Source: Clostridium thermobutyricum
GTDB lineage: Bacteria > Bacillota > Clostridia > Ch29
Length of the DNA stretch: 52,097 nt
NCBI GenBank assembly: GCA_016841565.1
Contig: JAENYX010000017.1
Span: 1-52,097 of the forward strand
Direction of reading: 5' to 3'
Part shown: in pieces, positions 29,422-37,541 of the stretch
How the letters are laid out: every line of letters begins with the position of its first letter
Position numbering within the stretch: position 1 is the first letter of the stretch
Position numbers and translations under genes: made by a program
Notes under the pieces: model-generated
What the model was told of the DNA's origin: nothing
Database searches by the model: none
Seen by the model: only the letters and a program-made list of their open reading frames with translations

Positions 29422-30327
29422 TTAGTCTTCCCAAAGCAGCCTGTTTTCCAGTATCTGTTCTTCACAAAAATTCTCCAGGCCGAGATAATAGGCTGCAACA
29501 TCGGTCAGTGCCTGCATGGGCAGAATACCAACCAGTTCGCTGCCGACAACATTTACGCCGTATCTTCTGGCCTCCATTTTTATCATCTCAAAGGACTGGT
29601 ACAGGGAAGTCCTGGTATAGTCGGTCATATTCATGGATACCTGAACCATTTCCTTTTCCTTAAGGCTTACCCCGATTGCCTTGCAAAACCTTAATCCTCC
29701 CCCCGAATTGCGTATCTTTTTTGCTATTGCATTTGCTATGTCAAGCTTATGGGTATCCAGATTCACATTAAATGCCACCAGAGGCATACGGGCCCCAATA
29801 GCTGTAACCCCGGCTGTCTTATGTATTTCCGAAGGACCATAGTCGGGTTTCCATTCGGGGAGACGTATCTTTTCCGAAAAACCTTCAAACTGGCCCTTAC
29901 GTATGTTTGCCAGGTTCTGCCTTTCGGGTGCAGTGGCAGAATTTTCGTACATATATATTGGCAGGTTAAACCTCCGGGCTGCCTGGCGGGCCACTTGATT
30001 GGACAACTCTATGGCCTCATCGATGGTCACATTCTTAACCGGTATGAAGGGTACTACATCCACGGCACCCATCCTTGGGTGTTCCCCCCTGTGGCTGTTC
30101 ATATCTATCTCCCGGACGGCAACCTCCATTGCATCCAGCAGCGATTCTTTCAAACCGTCAGGATCCCCTATAACCGTAACCACCAGCCTGTTATGGTCTA
30201 TATCAGCCGAATAGTCCAAAAGCTTAACCCCTTCTACCCTCCTGAAAGGCTCAACTATTCTCTCTATTATTTCCCTGTCCTTACCTTCGCTGAAATTGGG
30301 CACGCACTCCAATATCTTATCCTTCAC
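29422..30327 (-). CDS. ftcD: Glutamate formimidoyltransferase
   Basis: 301 aa from the GTG at 30327, whose AGGAGGTG site sits 6 nt upstream; an in-frame TTG at 30345 would overlap the hutU stop but lies inside the ribosome-binding region. Family motifs: ECVPNFSEGKD near residue 5, SADIDHNRLVVTVIG near 40, EHPRMGAVDVVPFIPV near 80 and a GMxNMTDY-type VSMNMTDYTRTS near 230. It transfers the formimino group from N-formimino-glutamate to tetrahydrofolate. With hutU before and fchA after, it completes the glutamate branch of histidine degradation. The C-terminal cyclodeaminase domain of the two-domain animal enzyme is a separate gene here. Confidence 0.95.
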   Translation of the reverse strand: MKDKILECVPNFSEGKDREIIERIVEPFRRVEGVKLLDYSADIDHNRLVVTVIGDPDGLKESLLDAMEVAVREIDMNSHRGEHPRMGAVDVVPFIPVKNVTIDEAIELSNQVARQAARRFNLPIYMYENSATAPERQNLANIRKGQFEGFSEKIRLPEWKPDYGPSEIHKTAGVTAIGARMPLVAFNVNLDTHKLDIANAIAKKIRNSGGGLRFCKAIGVSLKEKEMVQVSMNMTDYTRTSLYQSFEMIKMEARRYGVNVVGSELVGILPMQALTDVAAYYLGLENFCEEQILENRLLWED

Positions 30328-30341
30328 TGACCTCACCTCCT

Positions 30342-32378
30342 TCAAGCCATATACTTGCTTTCAACCAAATCTTCCACCAGGTTCTCATCGGGAATATAGG
30401 GTATGGTGATATGATCGGTTCCCTTCCTCGTTTGATTATATTCCATACAGGTTTCTATTGAATTCATATTCCTTGCCCAGGCCCGTCTTGCGACACCGCC
30501 CATTACATCCCAGGGGATTGCATCTGCTATGATATGGTCAACCCTTTCGCTTCCGTCCAGAACCAGTCCAAACCCCCCGTTAATGGCTTTACCGATGCCC
30601 ACCCCGCCGCCATTATGCAGTGCAACAAGGCTCATACCCCGGGCTGCGTTTCCGGCAAAGCACTGGGTGGCCATGTCGGCCATTATGTTGCTGCCGTCCT
30701 TTATGTTTGAGGTTTCCCTGAAGGGCGAATCGGTGCCTCCGGTGTCGTGATGGTCCCTGCCAAGCATTACAGGCCCTATTTCCCCTTTTCTTACCATCTC
30801 ATTGAATTTAAGGGCAATTCTCATTCTGCCCATTGCATCCTGGTAGAGTATCCTGGCCTTTGTTCCCACCACCATTTTGTTCTTTTCCGCATCCCTTATC
30901 CATACAAAATTATCCCTGTCCTGGAACCGCCTGTCGGGGTCTATACATTCCATAGCAGCCCGGTCGGTCCTGCGCAGGTCCTCATCATTACCGCTGAGGC
31001 ATACCCATCTGAAGGGGCCGTAGCCATAATCAAACAACACGGGACCCATGATATCCTCCACGTAGGATGGGAATATAAACCCGTCATTGGAATCCTGACC
31101 GTTTTTACATATCTCCTTTACACCGGCATCGTATATGGCCTTTAAGAAACTATTCCCATAATCAAAGAAATAAACGCCTCTGTCCACAAGTATCTTTATC
31201 AGCTCGTAATGCCTTTTCAGGGATTTATCCACCATTGTTCCAAACTTTGCCTTGTCTACGGCCAGCAAATCGGTCCGTTCCTCAAAGGTTAACCCCTGGG
31301 GACAGTACCCTCCGTCGTATACCGCATGGCAGGATGTCTGATCCGACAGGAGGTCTATGTGAACGTTGTTCTCTACGGCATATTCAAGCAAATCCACTAT
31401 ATTACCGTAAAAAGCTATGGCCCGGCCTTGTTTCCTGGCCTGATACTCCCGGGCAAGGCGAAATGCTTCTCCGGGATTGTCCGCCACCTCGTCAACCCAG
31501 CCCTGGTCATGCCTTGTCTTTATTCTTGAAGCATCCACCTCGGCAATAATGCCCACACCGTTGGCTATGGTCACCGCTTTACCCTGGGCCCCGCTCATAC
31601 CTCCCAGACCCGATGTGACATACAAACGCCCCTTAAGGTCACTGTCGGCGGGAATGCCCAGCTTGTCCCTGCCGGCATTTAATATGGTTGAATAGGTACC
31701 GTGAACTATTCCCTGAGGTCCTATATACATCCACCCGCCGGCCGTCATCTGCCCATAGTTGGCCACCCCAAGGGCCATAGCCCTGCTCCAGTTGGCCTGG
31801 TCGTCAAACAGGCCCACCATCAGAGCATTTGTAAGTATAACCCTGGGAGCATGGGGAGCCGATCTGAACAGCCCCAGAGGGTGTCCGGATTCAATAACAA
31901 GGGTCTGCTTATCTGTCATTATTTCAAGATATCTTTTAATAAGGTTGTACTGCATCCAGTTCTGGCAAACCTGTCCCGTTTCGCCGTAGGTAACCAGCTC
32001 ATAGGGGTAAAGAGCGACATCGAAATCAAGATTATTGTCTATCATAACCTGAAAGGCTCTGCCTTCGATACACTCTCCTTTGTATTCATCTATAGGCCTG
32101 CCCTTTATGGCACCTTTGGGCCGGAAACGGTAGCCGTATATCCTGCCTCTGGTCAGCAGCTCATCTAAAAACTCAGGCGCCAGCTTACTGTGCCATTTCT
32201 CGGGTATATACCGGAGGGCGTTTTTCAACGCCAGTTTTGTTTCCTCTTTGTTCAAAGTAAAATCCCTTTTTGGCGCTCTTCTTATCCCCTCCTCAAACCC
32301 GGGCATTTGCGGCAGATCTGCAAAAACATCGTCAAGCTTAACCGTCATGGACCTGGCAATCTCACTGTTGGCAATCAT
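30342..32378 (-). CDS. hutU: Urocanate hydratase (long form)
   Basis: 678 aa, longer than the ~555-aa Pseudomonas/Bacillus type, matching the long form found in some anaerobes. It contains TSGLGGMSGAQGKA near residue 250, the NAD-binding stretch of the family, plus YGQMTAGGWMYIGPQGIVHGTY, DQTSCHAVYDGGYCPQG and the HHDTGGTDSPFRET region. It adds water to urocanate to give imidazolone propionate with tightly bound NAD+ as electrophile. Start: AAGGAGG ten nt before the ATG. A TATAAT at 32423-32428 about 45 nt upstream may be the -10 element. hutH and hutI are not in the window. Confidence 0.95.
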   Translation of the reverse strand: MIANSEIARSMTVKLDDVFADLPQMPGFEEGIRRAPKRDFTLNKEETKLALKNALRYIPEKWHSKLAPEFLDELLTRGRIYGYRFRPKGAIKGRPIDEYKGECIEGRAFQVMIDNNLDFDVALYPYELVTYGETGQVCQNWMQYNLIKRYLEIMTDKQTLVIESGHPLGLFRSAPHAPRVILTNALMVGLFDDQANWSRAMALGVANYGQMTAGGWMYIGPQGIVHGTYSTILNAGRDKLGIPADSDLKGRLYVTSGLGGMSGAQGKAVTIANGVGIIAEVDASRIKTRHDQGWVDEVADNPGEAFRLAREYQARKQGRAIAFYGNIVDLLEYAVENNVHIDLLSDQTSCHAVYDGGYCPQGLTFEERTDLLAVDKAKFGTMVDKSLKRHYELIKILVDRGVYFFDYGNSFLKAIYDAGVKEICKNGQDSNDGFIFPSYVEDIMGPVLFDYGYGPFRWVCLSGNDEDLRRTDRAAMECIDPDRRFQDRDNFVWIRDAEKNKMVVGTKARILYQDAMGRMRIALKFNEMVRKGEIGPVMLGRDHHDTGGTDSPFRETSNIKDGSNIMADMATQCFAGNAARGMSLVALHNGGGVGIGKAINGGFGLVLDGSERVDHIIADAIPWDVMGGVARRAWARNMNSIETCMEYNQTRKGTDHITIPYIPDENLVEDLVESKYMA

Positions 32379-32589
32379 AAAAACACAGCCTCCTTAGCCA
32401 AATATTGCTGTTCTTTATTATTATTATATACAATTCCAAATGGTAAATAAACTCCTCTATGATTACAATACCATCACCCGATCGGTATATTACTGAAACT
32501 ACTCATATATTAACCGCAAAAAGTTATCGAATATTAAATCTGCGCTAAATTCATACTAATGTTTAGACCGTTACATGGAGGTGCAGGTT

Positions 32590-33183
32590 TTGAATACTGT
32601 ATTGGAAACCGTTTTAAAATCCATTGCACTCATTTCCGCCGGCACTTTGCTGCTCAGATTTTTCGGAAGAAAATCCATATCGCAGACAACCATCGGCCAA
32701 ACCATACTTATGATATCAATAGGCACCATTATCACACAACCCATAATCACCAAGAGTATATCGAATACACTGATAGCAGCTTCATCCTTTGTGCTGTTTG
32801 TAATATCCATGGAATTTTTAGGTCTCAAATTCGATTTTATCGAAACTCTGCTAAGGGGCAGGGCATTGGTGGTGATTCAGGACGGACAACCCGTCGTTAA
32901 AAATTTAAAAAAGTTGCGTCTCACCGTTGACAGGCTGGAAACCAGGTTAAGACAACAGGGCATCGAAAGCATAAGCTATGTAAAAACCGCTACCCTGGAG
33001 CCCAATGGACAGCTGGGGTATGAGCTGATGAGAAGCGCAAAACCGGTTACCATAGGTGAAATGGAAAAAATGCTTGCAAATCTTGTTGTGCCCCAGCCAC
33101 AGCAGCAGCCTCAGCCTCCGAATATATTTGACGAGGTGGTGAATAATGAACACCGACAGCCGCCTCCTGAAAGTCTTCAGTAA
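32590..33183 (+). CDS. DUF421 (YetF/YrbG-type) membrane protein
   Basis: 197 aa from the TTG at 32590, preceded by GGAGGTG at 6 nt; the ATG at 32575 lies inside that site and is unlikely to be used. Two or three membrane helices (about residues 8-26, 40-60, 66-85) are followed by the soluble DUF421 domain: RGRALVVIQDGQPVVKNLKKLRLTVDRLETRLRQQGI. The C-terminal tail is Gln/Pro-rich. The function of the family is not well defined; Bacillus members are tied to spore-envelope or stress phenotypes. One of only two intact protein genes on the plus strand, and divergent from hutU. Confidence 0.85.
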   Translation: MNTVLETVLKSIALISAGTLLLRFFGRKSISQTTIGQTILMISIGTIITQPIITKSISNTLIAASSFVLFVISMEFLGLKFDFIETLLRGRALVVIQDGQPVVKNLKKLRLTVDRLETRLRQQGIESISYVKTATLEPNGQLGYELMRSAKPVTIGEMEKMLANLVVPQPQQQPQPPNIFDEVVNNEHRQPPPESLQ

Positions 33184-33210
33184 TACATTGCGATGGCTCT
33201 TAACATATAA

Positions 33211-33248
33211 AAACAAAAAAATACCAAGAGATGGAGTCTCTTGGTATT
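33211..33248 (-). terminator. Intrinsic terminator after tRNA-Leu(GAG)
   Basis: On the minus strand AATACCAAGAGA-CTCCA-TCTCTTGGTATT is a 12-pair perfect stem followed by TTTTTTTG, 3 nt after the tRNA 3' end. On the plus strand it also follows the DUF421 gene, though with no T-run there. Confidence 0.9.
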
Positions 33249-33250
33249 AC

Positions 33251-33337
33251 TGGTGCCGTGGACTGGACTCGAACCAGCACGAGCACTTGCTCACTACCCC
33301 CTCAAGATAGCGTGTCTGCCTATTCCACCACCACGGC
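33251..33337 (-). tRNA. tRNA-Leu (anticodon GAG)
   Basis: 87 bases including an encoded CCA. Acceptor GCCGTGG pairs with CCACGGC, followed by A-CCA. Anticodon stem CTATC/GGTAG with loop TTGAGGG, so the anticodon is GAG. There is a long class II variable arm (TGAGCAAGTGCTCG) and a T arm GCTGG-TTCGAGT-CCAGT. Complete cloverleaf, with its own consensus promoter and terminator. Confidence 0.97.
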
Positions 33338-33367
33338 TCAAAAACATCAAATTTAGTTGCAGATAAT

Positions 33368-33396
33368 ATTATATAAACTATAGATTGTTATGTCAA
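33368..33396 (-). promoter_or_regulatory. Consensus sigma-A promoter of tRNA-Leu(GAG)
   Basis: TTGACA (33391-33396), 17-bp spacer, TATAAT (33368-33373) on the minus strand: a full match to the housekeeping consensus. The tRNA begins 30 nt past the -10. The promoter starts just after the stop of the peptide-binding protein gene. Confidence 0.93.
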
Positions 33397-33399
33397 TAC

Positions 33400-35022
33400 C
33401 TATTGCTCAAGCTCCGGAATATACCACTTTTGGATATCCAGAAATATATTGTGTTCTCCTGGTTCCACACCGCCTCTGACCCTGCTTTTTACCAACAGAG
33501 CTGCTTTTTTAAAATACAGGCTGTTATAGGGTAACTCTTCTGCTATAAACTTCTGCAGGTCGGCACTGGTCTGCTTCCTGTTTTGGTCGGTTGCTCTGAA
33601 GTCCTGCTGAAGCAGGTTATCCATCTCCTGGCTGTTGTAGGATATATAATTGCTACCCTTTTCTATTTGGCTGGAATGAAAGGCAAAGGACAGGTCAAGG
33701 TAATTGGCCAGATTCCAACCCAGTATCACCGCATCAAATTCTTTTCTGGTTACTCTTTTAAGCAGTTCTTCCCATGTATGCTCCTCCAGCTCGACCGACA
33801 TCCCCAGAGCTTTAAGGTGATCCCTGATCATTTGCGCCGCTTCAAACCTTTTGGGATTATCCGAATTCACCATCAGACTGAATACCAAATCATGCTTGAC
33901 CCCGTCAATCTCCTTCTCCAGCAAACCGTCGTTATCCCTGTCGGCCCAACCCGCCTCTGCAAGAATGGATTGTGCCGTTTCCAGGTCATAACTATATGAA
34001 ACGGATTCATCCGAGCATAGCCATGTGTGAGGAGGTATTGGTGTATCTACTATTACAGCGTGCTTCAAATATACCTTCTCCACTATTTTTTTCCTGTCTA
34101 TCCCGTATTGGATAGCTTTGCGCAGCGCAGAATCCTGAAAAATGGGCTTGGTAAAGTTTAACCCCATAAAATCGAGCTTGTTGCTGGTAAAATCCTTAAT
34201 ATAAGCTTTTCCGCCCTCTCTGTATCTTTCCCAGTCGGGATATGTGGCCACGGCAAGGTCTACCTGTCCGGTCTTAAAGGAAGTGAGTGCGGTATTTTCA
34301 TCGGTCACAAACTGCATTTCAATCTCGGAAATATACGGCTGGCCGCCCCACCAGTCGGGATTTAGTTCCAGACCCAGGAATTTATAGGGCTGGTGCTCCT
34401 TTAGCTTATAAGGCCCGGTGCCTACCATAACAAATTCCGCCAAACTATTGGCAAGGTCCTGGGGTGAATTGTACAAATGGCTAGGCAGCACCGGAAAAGT
34501 CATTATATCAAGAGCTCCGTTAAACCATTGGTCGAAAACCACCTTAATCGAATGATCACCCAGGGCTTCAAAATATATCACTCTGGCAATATTTGCAGTA
34601 TACAGGCTGTTTGCATCCTCCAGAGCCTTTAAGTATTCAAGAGTAAATATAACATCCCTGGACGTCACCGGGGTACCATCATGCCATACTGCATCCTTTC
34701 TTAAATTAAAGGTGCATGAGTTGCCGATTTCGGACACGCTCCAGTCCTCAGCCAGAGCAGATTTTATCTTAAGCTCTTTATCGTAGTCTACCAACCCTTC
34801 AAAGACCAGTTTAAGAAAATAGTAAGAGTCCCTTTCGGTGTTCATTATAGGGTTAAAGGTCTTTGGCTCAATTCCGGCAAAGACAACCTTTCCTCCCTTA
34901 ACGGGGTCTTCTTCAACTACGGGCTGCTCTTCCGGATGTTCAATGTGAGGTTTACATCCGGTTAGTGCAGTCATCAGCATTAAAACCAGTATTCCCGCCA
35001 AAACCCTTTTTGTGCCAAACAA
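33400..35022 (-). CDS. Extracellular solute-binding lipoprotein, peptide/nickel type (SBP family 5)
   Basis: 540 aa. Signal sequence with lipobox LTGC ending near residue 23, then the SBP_bac_5 fold: GGKVVFAGIEPKTFNPIMN, FNLRKDAVWHDGTPVTSRDVIFTLEYLK (the highly conserved WHDGxP(V/F)(T/S)xxDV motif near 110), VGTGPYKLKEH near 200 and ALRKAIQYGIDRKKI near 305. It binds oligopeptides or similar ligands at the outer membrane face for an ABC importer; no permease or ATPase genes are adjacent, so the transporter is elsewhere. It lies 15 bp after the nicotinate phosphoribosyltransferase gene and is probably co-transcribed. Confidence 0.9.
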   Translation of the reverse strand: MFGTKRVLAGILVLMLMTALTGCKPHIEHPEEQPVVEEDPVKGGKVVFAGIEPKTFNPIMNTERDSYYFLKLVFEGLVDYDKELKIKSALAEDWSVSEIGNSCTFNLRKDAVWHDGTPVTSRDVIFTLEYLKALEDANSLYTANIARVIYFEALGDHSIKVVFDQWFNGALDIMTFPVLPSHLYNSPQDLANSLAEFVMVGTGPYKLKEHQPYKFLGLELNPDWWGGQPYISEIEMQFVTDENTALTSFKTGQVDLAVATYPDWERYREGGKAYIKDFTSNKLDFMGLNFTKPIFQDSALRKAIQYGIDRKKIVEKVYLKHAVIVDTPIPPHTWLCSDESVSYSYDLETAQSILAEAGWADRDNDGLLEKEIDGVKHDLVFSLMVNSDNPKRFEAAQMIRDHLKALGMSVELEEHTWEELLKRVTRKEFDAVILGWNLANYLDLSFAFHSSQIEKGSNYISYNSQEMDNLLQQDFRATDQNRKQTSADLQKFIAEELPYNSLYFKKAALLVKSRVRGGVEPGEHNIFLDIQKWYIPELEQ

Positions 35023-35037
35023 TGAAACCTCCCCCTT

Positions 35038-36081
35038 TTATTTTATACGTTTTAGCTTTTGGTTATTAATAAGCCCGGGGATTCTACCCCTTTTAGCTAT
35101 GGCTTTACCTTCGACTTCCTTGATGTCCATTGTCATATCGATGGGTGATGTGGAAGAAATATAGCTTCCGACACCAAAGGCATCCGCTCCGGCTCGGGAT
35201 AGAAGCTGTATCCTTTCGGGGTCCAGCCCTCCGGATACAAATATCTTTACCCCGTTAAAGCTCTCCTGGTCCAGTCTTGCCCTTATTTCCTTAATGAGCC
35301 CCGGTGTAACGCCGCCTCTTTCACTGGGGGTATCCAGCCTTATTCCACCCAGCCTTTGTTTTAAATGATGCGCCACCCGGAGAGTCTCCTCAGCTTCGTC
35401 CTTAAAGGTATCCACCAGTATAATCCTGTTGTGATCTTCCGGCGTTATTTGGTCATAGGCTTCGGCCACCTTAAGAGTATCTCCCGCTATGATAAAAGCG
35501 GCATGGGGTACGGTTCCGGTGGGCTCTTTGCCCATAAGCTTTGCGCCAAGTATACAGCTGGCATTATCAGCCCCTCCTATAAGGGCTGCCCTCTCCATAA
35601 CCGGTGCCACCGACGGATGCACATGCCTCGACCCAAAGCATACAAAGGGCTTGTCCCCGCATGCCTGTCTGCATTGGAATGCAGCGGTGGCCCAACCGCT
35701 TGCGCTGGCAAGACAGCCTAGAATAACCGTCTCGTAAATGCCAAATTCGCCGTAAGGTCCTTCGATCCTTATAACGGTATCCAACGGCTCAAAGCTTTCT
35801 CCTTCGTCAATGGCCCAAAGCTTTATTTCCTTTTCCCCCAGTATATTGATTGCCTCTTTTACACCCGCTATTATTCCGGGCTTTCTCGGAAATATCTCGG
35901 CGGTCACTTTTCTATCCTGCAGTTTGAGATGCGTTAGGATTTCCATAGTCCTAATAAAATATACATCTGTAGTCCTGCCCGATAATATTTCTTCATGGGT
36001 GGCAGAATGCAGGGGCCTGTCCCCATCAACTTCATAATCCAGTACATCCTTAAGTGTTTTTAACTCTCCCCTCTTTACCAT
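35038..36081 (-). CDS. pncB: Nicotinate phosphoribosyltransferase
   Basis: 347 aa, the short clostridial/archaeal type. Motifs: DVYFIRTMEILTH near residue 40, GPYGEFGIYETVILGCLASASG near 108, CFGSRHVHPSVAPVMERAALIGGADN near 147, GTVPHAAFI near 188, LVDTFKDEAEETL near 220, IRLDTPSERGG near 247 and FVSGGLDPERI near 285. It makes nicotinate mononucleotide from nicotinate and PRPP, the salvage entry to NAD. The ATG at 36081 has a GGAAGG site. It is followed closely by the peptide-binding protein gene. Confidence 0.9.
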   Translation of the reverse strand: MVKRGELKTLKDVLDYEVDGDRPLHSATHEEILSGRTTDVYFIRTMEILTHLKLQDRKVTAEIFPRKPGIIAGVKEAINILGEKEIKLWAIDEGESFEPLDTVIRIEGPYGEFGIYETVILGCLASASGWATAAFQCRQACGDKPFVCFGSRHVHPSVAPVMERAALIGGADNASCILGAKLMGKEPTGTVPHAAFIIAGDTLKVAEAYDQITPEDHNRIILVDTFKDEAEETLRVAHHLKQRLGGIRLDTPSERGGVTPGLIKEIRARLDQESFNGVKIFVSGGLDPERIQLLSRAGADAFGVGSYISSTSPIDMTMDIKEVEGKAIAKRGRIPGLINNQKLKRIK

Positions 36082-36183
36082 GGTGTACCTTCCTTCCCTA
36101 ATAGTGTTTTATACAACCCGGTTTGACGTTTAACTCCGGTTACCAGCCTTATTACATTATCCAGTTCCTGAAACTTGGAAATT

Positions 36184-36750
36184 TCACTTGTACAGATTAC
36201 TGTAAATTTTATAATTATATATGACCTTTTCCACATACCTCTCGGTTTCTCCAAAGGGGATATTGTCAAGGTTCTGACCGTCTTTGCTGTATCTTTTGTC
36301 CTTGAGCCACCTGCTTACGTTTCCGCTGCCCCCATTATACGCGGCAATAATGTTTTCCAGCTTTCCCCCGAATTCCTGCCCGAGTATATGTACATACCAG
36401 CACCCTACCATTATATTGGTTTCGGGTTCAAATAGTTTTTCCGGACTGTACTCCTCTATCCCCAATACTTCGGCAGCCCATTTGCCTGTGATTGGGGATA
36501 TCTGCATAAGACCCCGGGCATCCTTCTTGGATTGAGCCCTGTGGTAAAACTTACTCTCGGTCCTGATAATAGCAGCAATAAGATATGGGTCCACCTGATA
36601 TTTTTCCGAATACCTGAATATCAGCTCCCTATGGTATACAGGAAACAGGATTTTCATTATCCAGGCAGCGCTATTTATCAAAACAACAATAAGAACAGCC
36701 GTTATCAATAATGTGATTAGAATTCTGCGTTTTCGGGATACTGCGTTCAA
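36184..36750 (-). CDS. Membrane-anchored lytic transglycosylase (SLT, Slt70-like)
   Basis: 188 aa from the TTG at 36750 (GGGAG at 7 nt). One N-terminal membrane helix (about residues 9-28) and then a GEWL/SLT domain: YQVDPYLIAAIIRTESKF with the catalytic Glu near residue 65, SKKDARGLMQISPITGKWAAE near 78, and IIAAYNGGSGNVSRWL near 135, ending FGETERYVEKVIYNYKIY. It cuts the MurNAc-GlcNAc bond of peptidoglycan on the outer face of the membrane. It lies 65 bp after coaE and 102 bp before pncB. Confidence 0.92.
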   Translation of the reverse strand: MNAVSRKRRILITLLITAVLIVVLINSAAWIMKILFPVYHRELIFRYSEKYQVDPYLIAAIIRTESKFYHRAQSKKDARGLMQISPITGKWAAEVLGIEEYSPEKLFEPETNIMVGCWYVHILGQEFGGKLENIIAAYNGGSGNVSRWLKDKRYSKDGQNLDNIPFGETERYVEKVIYNYKIYSNLYK

Positions 36751-36815
36751 ATATAACACTCCCAGAATGTATACTACCCTATTATATTATTTGCCTGCCT
36801 GTATATGCAATATGT

Positions 36816-37406
36816 TTATTCTTTTCTCCATAACTCTCTGACCCTGGCTTCAAGGTTCTCCATGGAACCGATATTGTCTATTATTACATCTGCAAATTTT
36901 ACCTTATCCTCCATAGGCATCTGCGAGCGGATAATGTTTTGGGCTTTCTCCCGTGATATACCATCTCTTGCAATCAGCCTTTCCAGCTGGGTTTCCCTGT
37001 CCGCCCATACCAGCCATATACAATCCACCATCCTGTCAAGTCCCGTTTCTATCAAAATGGCCGCATCTATAACCGCTGTGATGCTACCCTGTTTTTTATC
37101 CAGCACGCCCAGACACTCTGCCACCCTGTCAATAATAGCAGGATGCACTATTGCGTTCAGCCGCTCAAGCTTGGCTTTGTCCGCAAAAACCATGTCCCCA
37201 AGTTTTTTTCTATCCAGGCTTCCATCCTCAAGCAAAACGTCATTCCCAAAATATGCAGCAATCTTGTCCAGGCAGGGGCTTCCCTTGGCCACCACTTCCC
37301 TTGCAATCACATCGGCGTCTATTATCACTGCCCCCAGGTTTCTCAAAATATTGCTGACGGTTGATTTCCCGGTTGCAACCCCTCCGGTAAGACCAATTTT
37401 ATACAA
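36816..37406 (-). CDS. coaE: Dephospho-CoA kinase
   Basis: 196 aa from the TTG at 37406, which has GGGAGG 8 nt upstream; the frame continues to 37460 but that extension (a Ser/Thr/His-rich stretch) is outside the family. P-loop KIGLTGGVATGKST at residues 3-16, then LGAVIIDADVIAREVV near 25-40, and a LID region with WADRETQLERLIARDGIS near 130. It phosphorylates dephospho-CoA, the last step of CoA synthesis. The polA-coaE order is common in Firmicutes. Confidence 0.94.
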   Translation of the reverse strand: MYKIGLTGGVATGKSTVSNILRNLGAVIIDADVIAREVVAKGSPCLDKIAAYFGNDVLLEDGSLDRKKLGDMVFADKAKLERLNAIVHPAIIDRVAECLGVLDKKQGSITAVIDAAILIETGLDRMVDCIWLVWADRETQLERLIARDGISREKAQNIIRSQMPMEDKVKFADVIIDNIGSMENLEARVRELWRKE

Positions 37407-37438
37407 TGCCCTTGCCTCCCGTTCTATTTCAGTGGACA

Positions 37439-37518
37439 GTGACCAGTGGCTAGTGGTCACCAGACTACCAATTTCCAGCTACCATCTGCATCATGGCCAG
37501 CTACCATCTGCATCATGT
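37439..37518. repeat. Short inverted repeat plus two 22-bp tandem repeats between polA and coaE
   Basis: GTGACCA at 37439-37445 is mirrored by TGGTCAC at 37454-37460. Then CCAGCTACCATCTGCATCAT occurs twice, at 37475 and 37497, as 22-bp units differing only in the last base. Just after come two ACCTAGC units. Small slippage-type repeats like this, with CTAG-rich words, are typical of intergenic junk in some clostridia; no function is apparent. Confidence 0.7.
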
Positions 37519-37541
37519 ACCTAGCACCTAGCACCTGTAAT

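Noticed and set aside
36816..37460. Longer coaE reading frame starting at 37460
   Set aside because: The first 18 codons come from the short inverted repeat and lack a ribosome-binding site; the TTG at 37406 has GGGAGG and fits the family.
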